A DNA stretch of 64,000 nt from the NCBI GenBank assembly GCA_021397835.1, contig JAJFZO010000407.1:3224001-3288000 (forward strand), given 5' to 3'. The position numbers and the translations under genes were made by a program. The notes beneath the pieces were generated by a model. That model ran no database searches. It worked only from the letters and a program-made list of their open reading frames with translations, and had not been told where the DNA came from. Of the stretch, positions 25,085 to 35,537 are shown piece by piece. The DNA comes from Moringa oleifera. Taxonomy: Eukaryota > Streptophyta > Magnoliopsida > Brassicales > Moringaceae. Positions within the stretch are counted from its first letter, which is position 1. Every line of letters starts with the position of its first letter.

Positions 25085-26667
25085 ATGGCAACAGAAGCCG
25101 GTAAACTGACCAGCACCGCCAAGAAAGACAACGCTTCCGGAATCGAAAACCCTAAGAAAACCATGGAGCCCACCCCGACTAATCTAGATCGTAGTGAGGA
25201 CACACCCAAAGCTGCATTATCGGCTGATAGTTCAGCGCCGGACGGAAAGGGGAAGGACGGCGAGGATTCGAAGACAACCGGGGCCAAGGTGGGTTCTGTT
25301 GCCGGGGATGATGCCCCAGTCACCGATACGCAGAAGAAGATCCGAAGAGCCGAACGGTTTGGGATGCCTGTCCAATTATCTGAGGAAGAGAAGCGCAATT
25401 CTCGTGCTGAAAGGTAAACTTGCATCGTTTTCTGGGTTTTAGCTCTTGTTCTTTTAGGGTCTTGTTATTGGAATTTTTGTTTGTACCGTGACGGGTTTCT
25501 TTGGTGGTTTCTTTGGTTGAATGTAGATTGGGTGGGATACTAAGGATCAGTTTTCGCCTTTTCAAACAAGTGTTAAAACCTGAGTTTCTTTTTACCCTCG
25601 AGGTGTTCCTTTTTCTTTTTTTGTTCCTTGAACTTTCTGAGTTAGCTGAAGGGGTTAGCAGAAAGAATGGAATGTTATCATTCTTTATACTGAAATTCTA
25701 ATCGTGTGTATACTGAGCTATTAGCAAAGTATATATGTTGAAAAGTGATTCCGTGGAAGTATGTGTTTGTGCTGTTGTGTGTGCTGTTTTATTGTGTCTA
25801 TTGGTCATGAAGATTGCCCGAGGCCAATATTATTTTGGTTTTACAGGTTGCAGGAACTTTCTGTTTTCTAGGAAGAGCAAAAAAAAAAAAAAAGGGGATA
25901 GTTTTTTATTTGTTATAAAGTTTATATGTGGATTCGGTTCATATTCCAACTTTTCGCTTATGGTGATTCTAGTAAAAATTTCAAGTGTGGACCAATCTGG
26001 TGCAGGTTTGGGACAGGTCCTACTCTGCAAGGATCAGAAGCATTGAAGAAATCAGAGGAGCTGAAGAGGAAGGCTAGAGCAGAGAGGTGATTCCATGCCG
26101 CCATTGTCCCCTTTTTTTTTCAAGCTTGAAGTTCATCTTCCCAAGTGTTGTTGTTAATTGGTTTCCTCTCCTGGTAGATTGGTGTTAACTCTTTTTATGG
26201 TTTCGCAGGTTTGGGCTTCCTGTGCAATCTGCTTCCATTGATGAAGAGGCAAAGAAGAAAGCTCGGCTTGCCAGGTTTGGAGGAGATTCCAAGACAGATA
26301 GTCTGGAAGAAGACAAGAGAAAAGCAAGGGCAATCAGGTATCTCTAACTGCAAACTGAATTGTGACCCCACAGTTTCGAAGAGTGGATAATCTGAGCAGT
26401 GGTTGTAGTGATTTAAAAAGTGAAACATTTGTTAACCTGCTTTGAGGTCCAACACTGCTGTTTAACATTTTCTTTCCCCAGGTTTTCAAAGCCCGTGTCA
26501 AGTTCTTCATCAGAATTGAACAGTGAGGGGAATATCCAGCATGTAAGGCTCTACAGAATGTGTTATTTTGCATATTCTTTGGGTATTTGTGCTGTTTGGA
26601 AACTGATTTTATCTTCCTTCTGTATTAGAGGGCAGCTATTGCTGGGAAAGCTGTTGGAGGAGCCTGA
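25085..26667 (+). CDS. MOS11: MOS11/CIP29/SARNP-like mRNA export factor
   Basis: MOS11 homologues (human CIP29/SARNP) act in the nucleus with the DEAD-box helicase UAP56 in mRNA export; Arabidopsis MOS11 is needed for full immune signalling. Five exons: 25085-25413, 26006-26086, 26209-26337, 26482-26542, 26629-26667, giving 212 aa. The N-terminus is acidic and low-complexity, rich in Ser, Asp and Lys. From about residue 80 there are repeats of the R-A-E-R-F-G type: [46 protein letters not shown]. These repeats bind the helicase in homologues. Three exon junctions split the same Arg codon before the F-G step. The gene is divergent from TERC. A possible 3' UTR intron (26696-26795) begins 29 bases after the stop. 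Matches Arabidopsis At5g02770 from memory. Confidence 0.92.
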
Positions 26668-28971
26668 ATTAGACTTTCTTTGTTGTAGTAGTAAGGTAAG
26701 TTTCAAGGTTGCATTTATTGCAGTTATGAAACTAATTTTTCATTTGATTATATGGAGCTGTTTTTATTTATTCTTTCGCTCTTGTTCCCCTGCAGGTTTA
26801 GGTTGCTAACATTTTATGATTCCCTTGTCTGCTTCTTCATCCTTATTTACTTTCCGACTTATACCTTCCCAGAGGCAGGACTCCATCCTCAGATAAAATT
26901 TCAGCTGAAATTGCTCTCTCCCCAATTCAGACATAGATTTAGTATCGGCAATGGTGAGACCTTGTGTAATCAAGAAATACCTGCTAGTGCTCACTTTTCT
27001 TAAAGTCTACTAAGAGTATCAGAAATTTGACATGATAAAATAGGATACTATTATGAAGTTTTAAATTGCAGGTAAGCTATATATCAATGGTGAGTTTTTC
27101 CTCCCTTAAATCAACAGTAATTTATTGTTAAGTTGCATTTATGTGGACAGTTTCTCTTAACCTTGCACACAATTGCATTTTCATGAACAAGTGTTAACAG
27201 CAGTAGTTGTGAGTTGATAGTTTGTGTCCGTGACTATATTTCCAAGAATCTTAAGTTGCAAAAATGTGTTGATTTGCTTCTTAGGAAGAGGATTCTACTT
27301 ATATTTTGTCAAACGATTCGAAGAATGGGCCAGTAACAATAGAAATGAGATGAACCTTGTTTTCTTTGACTTTTGTTTACGATTATCTGAAATTTGCAAT
27401 TTGAGGTTATAAGAAATTGGATTTTTTCACTGGCAGACTATAAATTTTGTGAAATAAGGGTTGAGGTCTGGCTAGCTTTTGTTTTGTTTTTTTTTTTTTT
27501 CTCCTTTTTGTACATGTGCATTTATGTGCCTCCACATGTGCAGGAATCCTGCACGTGTCTTTGTGCATTTATGTATGCATGTGTCTGTGTTGAGTGCACA
27601 ATGCATGTGTCTGCAATATGAGAGCAGCTTTTCTTACTTTTTTTTCAAATGCAACTGACTCATGCTTACGAGGCACTATCTTATGTCAAGTTACAAGTGC
27701 TGTGTTATATTGTATCAGGAAAGATATGAATGCATGCATTGCAATTACTGCTGTTCAATGCTTGATCATGAGATCTTTGTAAGAGAAATGGGTTAATATA
27801 TTGAAGCTGTCAGATGGGGAGAAAATTAAGTACTTCATTTATGAATTTCTGATTTTCTTAGTAGAAATTTAAGACAAGTGAGCACTTCAAAGGTGTTTGT
27901 TGATTTTCCTGGATCTCTCAAAGGTGAATTGCTCAATCTGCAAGGTAGGATACTGGGAATGGAGAGGTATATTTTGTTTCCTAGGTTTGTTGTTAGTATG
28001 TAATTTTTTTTTCCCCCTTAAATTTGGAGTGTTCACAGTTTCAGAGTACTGGCTTTGTGGAAATTGTTGTTTTCTGGTCAGATATTTGGATGAGGGGCTA
28101 TGTAACTTTGATTAAAGGGAATCAGTAAATTCTCATTTTTCTATGTCCCTGTTGTGTAAGATTATATATGTTTCAAACTTTAATATTAGCTTGTTTGATA
28201 TACTCTTGTTTGGGTTATTCTTGCGTGGATATGGGAAGACGGCCCGGCAACTTCCATTTATCTTTGAAGTTTTTGTGTTGGTAGTAATTGATGAGGGAAT
28301 ATTGCGATATGTGTTCCTTTCTTACCATGTGCACAGAAATATTTCCTCTTTTTTTCTGAATCTGATTGTATAAAAAGCATTCCAAACTCCAGTCTATTAA
28401 CGATTTTGTATGTTAAGACATAATTTTTACTTCTTGTCTCAGAATTTGAAGCATGTATTAGATGAACTCTAAGCTTTTAAAATTATGAATCAGAAAGCAT
28501 TATAAAGGAGCAAAAGAACCCTAATCAAAAGCATAAATTAAAGATGTGTTGTATTCTATTGAAGCCTGAGCTTTTGCAAGGTCTTGTACTCTGTAACTGT
28601 GGGTTCTCTTGTTTTTCTTGTGGGCTGTTTCCCCGTTAATGGTTGCCTGAAGGGAAGCCACAAATTTTAGCCTTCTTCTTGAAGGTGGCAAACTCATGGT
28701 AAAGCTTCAGGAGTGCAATGATGATGATATTTTGAGCTGAAATGATGGATCATGAAGCTGTCTATTAATGAAGCTTTTTACCAACAAAATAGATTACAAT
28801 GCGCGAAAAGTAAAATGCCTCTTGGAGTAATTTCAGGTCTGGCAGCAACTATGTTCTTCATTGTTAGCCTAGAAAGGTCGCGAGAAATTGTCTGACGCAT
28901 CTATTTCGATCTGAGATTCTCTTAGAAAATCAGTCCCTCATGGAAATGGAGCTTGGATTCAACACATTGGA
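26668..28971. other. Convergent spacer: MOS11 3' UTR and PP2C 3' flank
   Basis: The first part is MOS11 3' UTR, with a likely intron at 26696-26795 (GTAAGT...TGCAG). The rest, about 2 kb, is T-rich on the plus strand, with short open frames and no family resemblance. A near-perfect palindrome lies at 27534-27558. Some of 28700-28971 should be PP2C 3' UTR. Confidence 0.6.
27534..27558. repeat. 25-base inverted repeat containing a G-box
   Basis: Two 12-base arms (one mismatch) surround a single A at 27546. The right arm contains CACGTG at 27552-27557. Confidence 0.7.
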
Positions 28972-30371
28972 TCATGAATCAATAGCGGTTGATGTTGAGA
29001 CTCCACAACTCACAGACCCAGGAGAGATGCAGCGGGGGACCCTGTTGATCAGATCAGGATCCAGATATACTACCACAACAGTAATATCATCATGGAAATG
29101 CCTCCTCACTCCTCTATCGATCTTCTTCAGGTCCGAGTATCTCATCTCTCTTTTCTTAGCTGCTTCCTGTAGTGCAACTTTAACAAGTCTCCTCGCAATT
29201 CCCTGTAAGGCAGAGACCAATTAGTTGAGGTAATTGGCTGAGACAACCGAGCTCCTATGTTATAATGAAAGTGGGAATTTACATTCCGCGGATTGTTTCG
29301 GACAATATCGACCGCTTCGTGGTTGCTGAGATGCTCCCACAGCCCATCTGAAGCGAAAATGAGGAACTTATCTTGTGGGTGGAGCTTTTGTATCGATATC
29401 GATGGCTCCCAAGTAAGGATTGGCTTCACAAAGGGAGCAGGTAGTCTGAATTTAGACGGTAGAGGCTCCCTGTTGAACTCTGGCCTTTTCAGATACGCAT
29501 CACCAATGGATCTCGAAACCTGGATGGTAACAGACAGGACCTTTTAACATGCAGAGCCTGAATAACGTGGTGCTTACAGGGTACCAGCTTCTGCTTCGAG
29601 ATGATTTAGGAGGGGAAGAGAAGTACCTGAATGAGGCCTTTAACACGCCAAGCCCTGTGTTTCATCACAACAATCTGAGGGTCACAGGGATGCATTAATC
29701 GAAGCTCATCTCTAATGGATTCTATATTCGCATTGTGCTCTACAGATAATTGCATAGCAGAAACTCCAGCTTTGCCTCTTCCTGCTCTCCCCAGCACCAC
29801 CCTGGAGTCTCCAACGTTTGCTATATATAGGAATCCATTGCATATCACACCCACCAGGCAACACGATCCCACCGATGCCATCTGGGGGTTTTCAAGCCAC
29901 TGCTTCTTTACAAGCGAGAGGAAGTCCTCTTCCATTGCTGCGAAAGCCTTTATGAAAACATTTTCCGATATCTCCTGGTGCTGGGATGCAAATGCTGCTT
30001 CAACGGAAGAGCCAAGTGTACATTAACTACTAGTTCTTGATCAATTAAATTGAAGAAACAGATGAGGGGTGAAGAGGAAACGTACTCTTGAAGTTGTCCA
30101 AAAAGCGGTCCCTGATAAACCGTGAAGCCTCGGGTCCTCCATGTCCATCATATACCCCGACAAACGTACCGTGAGGACCCTGATGGGTCAAGCTCAGTGA
30201 CCCTGACTCAATTTGGCTTTGATCCTCCATGGAGCTATTGGCCTGAATCACAGCCATTGAGAACTCTCCATAAGCGTGGTACCCTAAATCTTTATACCAT
30301 AACAACCCATCAACTCGCCCACCAGGAGCTCCATTATCCTCCATAGTCGGTCTCCAGCAAGGTTTAACCAT
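28972..30371 (-). CDS. Clade-D type 2C protein phosphatase
   Basis: This is a Mg/Mn-dependent Ser/Thr phosphatase. Clade-D PP2Cs are known for dephosphorylating plasma-membrane H+-ATPase and being inhibited by SAUR proteins. Four exons (descending): 30371-30086, 29994-29627, 29519-29283, 29202-28972, giving 373 aa. The start [12 protein letters not shown] is typical of the clade. Metal-binding motifs are present: GVYDGHGG (D75-G79), [34 protein letters not shown] and [12 protein letters not shown]. Longer open frame upstream of residue 1 begins with GTG, so the ATG at 30371 is chosen. No domain is missing. By position it corresponds to the At5g02760/At3g55050 pair (from memory), but the exact clade member is not fixed by sequence reading alone. 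Confidence 0.94.
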
Positions 30372-31188
30372 TCTCAGGCGATCACCAGACACCGGAGTGA
30401 GCAACACGGATATCAGATTATATCGATGCCTTCATGGAACCAAGATGAAGAGTAAGACCAAAACCCAGTTTCTGGTTTTGCAACTCCTTTAACTGTATAA
30501 GCAGCAAGGTCTACACATGATTAATAAGTACAAATTCCAGATAAAGACCAAGTGGGTATGGGCTGAATTAACTGAAAAAGTGTCTCCTTAAGACAACAAG
30601 GCAATAGATTTTATCTTGAGTTCAGAGAATATGGAGGTGTACTGGTGCTACGTACTTTGAATCTAACTTGAAGACGCTTGTACTCTCAGCGTTTGCCATG
30701 TTCTGAGGAACACACTTAGCTGTAAAAGAACAAGCAGGCTCTGTTTCAGACAGTTTTGGTCTGAGATGAGAGAGATGACAGGGGAGCAGTGGATAAGAGA
30801 AGGGTCTGGAGTGTTTCGGACAGAAGATCTTGAGTTTGTTGGCAGATTGAGATTCAAAAGATGGGAAATAAAGCAGAGTTAAATTGCAGACTCTGACATT
30901 GTTGGTGTTCTTTGTTCTCTCTTTTGTTTTTTAGTTTCTGTTTTTATGTTTCCTTGGCCAACTGGGTCTTCCCTTAGAGCCTTTTGATTGCATGGCAGAA
31001 ATTTTGATTCCTTCACGTCTGTCTAAAATTAGGAAATTTTTGTTCAATCTTATGCTCTTTCATTTTCTTTACTTTTTGTCGTTCCGTAATGTTTATTTTC
31101 TTTATTTCATTATTTTCATATTAGTTTCAACATTTGATCAAAACTAGTCATCACCGCTGATTTTGATCAAAAGGATCGCCTTTCTTTT

Positions 31189-31214
31189 GGGGGGGGGGGG
31201 GGGGGGGGGGGGGG
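31189..31214. repeat. Poly-G tract, 26 bases
   Basis: This is an uninterrupted run of G upstream of the PP2C gene. Confidence 0.9.
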
Positions 31215-34200
31215 AGGTTGGTTTCTTAGGCAATTAGGTGGCCAACCAATGGAACCAGACAACCATTTAATTTGTGATTTTATTTGGAAAAATTTGATAG
31301 TTTTTGTACTTTAGAAGAAAGCAAGTTGTTAAGGAAAGTATTGACTTGGAAAATATTTGAAGTTTGATCATATCAACTTCCACAATGACTCCATAGATCT
31401 GAATTTTGTAAAGAGTTAAAAGATCCAAACATAATGTGCTCTCAAATTTTTTATAATTTAAAAATTATTTTATTAAAAAAGTGTAAATTATATATATATA
31501 TATTAAGGTGAATATAAAAAAATTAATTTTATCATAATTTCAATTCAATTTTACACTTAAAGTTTTAATTTAGTTTAATTTAAAATTTGGCTACAATAAT
31601 TATAATAATTTACTAATATATTTTTTATTAAAATAATTTAAATAAATTACTTATTTTATTTTAAATTTAAATAATTTTTTATTTATAAAATTTTGAAATT
31701 TTTAAAAATATTTTTAATATTTTAAAAAAATTGAAAATTTTTATATTAATAATTTAAATATTTTTTATATATTTATGAAAAAATTGCAAATCAAAATACG
31801 TTATTGTAAGAGTTTTAATTTGACTATTTTTAATTTTAAAAAATTTTTTATAAGGTCTAAATAAAATCAAAGTGAAATTTTAAATATAAAATTAAATTAA
31901 TCAAAAATTTACTGTTTAGATAAAGGTCAATTAATATTTTAAAACCTATGCTTTAAGTGATTCGATTTATGTAAAATTGATTTGACTTTTTTATATCATC
32001 AAAACAAAATTATTTTACTATAAATATTCTAAAATTTTATAAAATGATATTATTTTTAAAAATAAAAAACAAAAATATTTTTTAAATAATCTTATTATTT
32101 ATTTTAATAAAATAAAATTATTATAATTATTTATTACAATCTCATGGTTGAACCTTTAAGTAAACTTCGATCCAACTTTTGATTTTTAAATCTCTTCTGT
32201 TTTTCAATTCAATGATCTGATCAATTTTTAAAATCTTAATATTTATCATACAAAGTTTCTCCATACAAAATAACTCAACATTGTCGGTAATGGATCATTG
32301 ACCCTTGGAATATAAATAGCGCATTACAGCATCAACACTTAGTTGCCATTAATTTTTAATTTTCTGGAGCCTTTTTTTTTTTTTTGTGTTGTAGGGGTGA
32401 TCATCTTGAGAACGGAAAAACTTCCAAAAAGGGAGGCAAGTGGGCCCACGGTGCTGCTGGTGAACTGAACAATGCATTTGCAACTCTACATATTGAAACA
32501 AACTGTTTATTCTGAGCCAAAAACACCAAATCCCCTCCACAATATTAATGATAGGGATGATCATAATTTCGTTAAAATAAAAAAAATGGATAAATCGAAT
32601 TGATATCTATTCGGTTTTTTATTTTTTATTTTAAATTAATTTTTTAAATTTTTTCAAATGATTCTTTTTTTAATTAAAGTTTATGTGAGAATTAATTTTA
32701 ATTTAATAATTAATTAATTTTATTAATATTAATTTATTTTTAAAAATATAAATTTTAAATTTAGATAAATTTTTGTTTAATTATCAATTAAATTGATAAA
32801 AAATTTTGATTTGATTTAAAATTTTAAAATTTTTAAATCGAACCAAACGAGCTGACCGAATACTCATCCCTTCTTGCTTAAAACAACATTATCAATTTAA
32901 TGTCTCATCTTTTCATCTTTTATGGCAAAACTAGAAAGGAAGAGTAATGTAAAAAGTTTTTATTTATTTTATTAATTATTATATGTTAATAATTTAATTG
33001 ACAAAAAATATTAACATGTAATAAATTTTAAAAATGGACCCTTAAACGTCTTTTAGAAAAAAAATTTAGTTCACGGTTCAACCCCAACAGAAAAATTTAA
33101 TAACTTCATTTATTGTAATTTACAGCACCAACAGGCATTAGTTATTTGGACTTTGTTAAGAACTGAACAGTGTTCTTTGTTCAGACTATTAATTTGTCTT
33201 GTCAATTTGGGTCCGTGCACGCTTGTGTTTCACCATGAACATGCGAGGAGCCGCATGAAAATCCAAGCACAGACCCACCTGCTGCATGCCTTGGGTTCAG
33301 TAATCCTCATGAGTTCTCTGGTCTAATCTCCAGCTCTGCAGGCCATCTTTCAGACACTGTAAGCCTCTTGCCTTTCTCCTCATGGGCGTTCGTACCCGAA
33401 ACTCGTGATAGTTTCGGTGAAATCGAGCCAAGAACTGCAGTCGCTGAGGGGAACACTGAGTCACATGTAGAAGTACGTCTGTTGTCTTGTTTTGAGTAAA
33501 AGGAAAACGTTGAGTTATATTATCAAAAATGAAATTATGGGTTCACAACTCTTTTCTATCATATTGATTTAAGGTCACGTTTTACAGGTTCAAATTAGGT
33601 GTAACCAGTTCTACACTGCTTATTTGATCCAAACAACTAATTTCTTGGTTGAATTTTTTTTATTTATAAAATTTAGATTATATTTGAGAAAATTTGAATT
33701 ATATTAATTTTTTAGTTTAAAATAAGTATTAAAAACTTAAATTTTACTTATTTTTTAATTTAAACTTAATTATGTATTATAATGTTTTAATTAGATTTAA
33801 ATTAGATATTTGTTTAAACGTGTGGGAAACTAAAATTAATTTTATTAAAAAATATCTTATAAATGATTCAAATAAATTACATAAATTTATCTCTCAAATT
33901 TAAATACTTTTTTATTTAATTTTTAAAAATATAAATTAAAAAAATTTGAACCATTTTTATAATAAATTAAATAGTTTTACATTCTTAAAAAATTTAAAAT
34001 TTATTATATAAAATTTTTAATTTGAATATGTTTAATTTTTAAAAGTTTTAATAAAATATATTGTGAATCAAATTAAAATACATAAAATTGATTTTATCAG
34101 TATTAAAATATAAAATAAAAATAAAGATATTTTAAATATTTGTGTATTTACTCAAAAAATTTAATTAAAAAATCTATTTTAAAAAGTATGCATCAAAGTG

Positions 34201-34381
34201 AGTCCGTGGTCTAAGATATTGAATGGACAGGACATCCGCTTACCAGATATGCTACTAAAAAGGAAACTTTATTACCAACTTGATTAACTGTCTAATTAAT
34301 TCTAATTAATGCGACATTAAATACCAATCATAATTACAAAACCAATCCCATGATCAGTCCGCCTCGCTGCAAAAAGAACAC

Positions 34382-34407
34382 AGAGAGAGAGAGAGAGAGA
34401 GAGAGAG
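34382..34407. repeat. (GA)13 microsatellite
   Basis: A perfect dinucleotide run, 77 bases downstream of the coiled-coil gene stop codon, possibly in its 3' UTR. Confidence 0.9.
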
Positions 34408-34483
34408 GGCACGAACGCCATTCTGTTGAATGATCAAGAACGACATTAATGATTATTATTATTACTATTGACATGAAATGAAT

Positions 34484-35435
34484 TCAAGATAACCCAACTC
34501 TAATCATCTGTCTCCTCTCCATTGATGTCTGAATCTTTTCTCTGGCGTGTCTTAGAGCATCAAGAACTTCGATGACACTTTCGTCGGCAATCCATGCCTC
34601 ACTGCGCCGTCTGGACGTCCCCGGCAAAGTCACCGGAACTAGAGCCAGTGAGTTATCGACAGAGTCGCGATCGTCATTGTCGTTTCCTCCATTTGGGTCC
34701 ATCTCCCTTGTTGAATCTTTTGAGGTTGAAGAACTGAAGAAATTTAAACAATACCCAGATGGAAACTGTTGGTTCTTTTTAAGATTCAGAACCCAAAAGG
34801 GCCAAAACAGGAGAAAGTGAAGTAAAAGTTTGATTTGATACCTGAAAGTGTCGCTGGTTGGTTTGGTAACGGAGGGATCTTTGACAGAATCAGCAATAAG
34901 TTGAGAACCTGAATGCTGTTCGATGGAAGGACTTTCTCGGATTTCTGGGTTTGCGATTTCTGATTTGAGTTCTTGATCTTCTGGTTCTTGAGACCCTGAA
35001 GTAATAGTGGATGATCGGCAAGAAAATGTGGAGTTGTCAGATGAACTTGATTGCTCTGATTCCTCTAAAGTAACTGATATTTTTAAGGATTCAAGCTTCT
35101 TTATCAAGAATTTCAGCTTCTTCTCAGCTTTCTTCCTCGATTCGATCTCTTTCCGCAGTTGAGTCTCCAGCTCTATAAGCTGCAATTGAAGAGAAAGAAA
35201 AACAGATCCAAACAGAAAATCTCAGTTTTTTGTACAAAATATAATGTGAAGAGAAGAAACCGCAAATTAGGAGGTGGAGGAGACCTTGTTGCCCATGAGC
35301 TCTGCATCTTCCTTAGCAGCCCTAGAAGCCTGTCTCTCCGCAAGTAATCTTCCTCTCAGGCACTCCACAGTCCTCAAGCCATTATCATCTTCCATGTTCT
35401 TATCACTGACAGAAAACCCAATTCACAATGTGAAG

Positions 35436-35479
<44 letters not shown>

Positions 35480-35537
35480 GGGGGAATTAACGCAAAACCC
35501 ACCTCCATTTTCGTTCTGTCTGGTAACCAGGATCCAT
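34484..35537 (-). CDS. Plant coiled-coil protein of unknown function
   Basis: Four exons (descending): 35537-35503, 35405-35285, 35179-34842, 34733-34484, giving 247 aa. It begins MDPGYQTERKW. A conserved-looking block follows (NGLRTVECLRGRLLAERQAS, residues about 18-37), then a Lys/Glu-rich coiled coil with an AEKKLKFLIKKLESLKI segment (about 55-90). A Ser-rich linker (SSSSDNSTFSCRSS) and a basic/acidic C-terminus with ALRHAREKIQTSMERRQMI complete it. I recall similar unnamed plant proteins but no function. No signal peptide or membrane segment is seen. The first exon supplies only 35 coding bases; the frame AG|T across the first intron supports it. A (GA) microsatellite sits in intron 1. 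Confidence 0.8.
35440..35476. repeat. (GA)18 microsatellite in intron 1 of the coiled-coil gene
   Basis: This lies within the 97-base first intron (35406-35502) and fills over a third of it. Confidence 0.9.

Larger units (their letters stand above)
30372..34483. other. PP2C promoter/leader and AT-rich intergenic region
   Basis: 30372-30950 is mixed-composition and probably contains the PP2C leader, perhaps with an intron, and its promoter. A 26-base poly-G run is at 31189-31214. From about 31430 to 32900 and from 33640 to 34200 the DNA is very AT-rich and repetitive in style. An island of more balanced composition lies at about 33180-33480, but neither strand gives a recognisable protein. 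No gene is supported. Confidence 0.6.

Noticed and set aside
29293..30346. Plus-strand frames over the PP2C gene.
   Set aside because: They are antisense shadows of conserved PP2C exons.
30372..30407. Twelve-residue N-terminal extension of the PP2C.
   Set aside because: It starts with GTG, while the ATG at 30371 gives the typical clade-D start MVKPCWRP.
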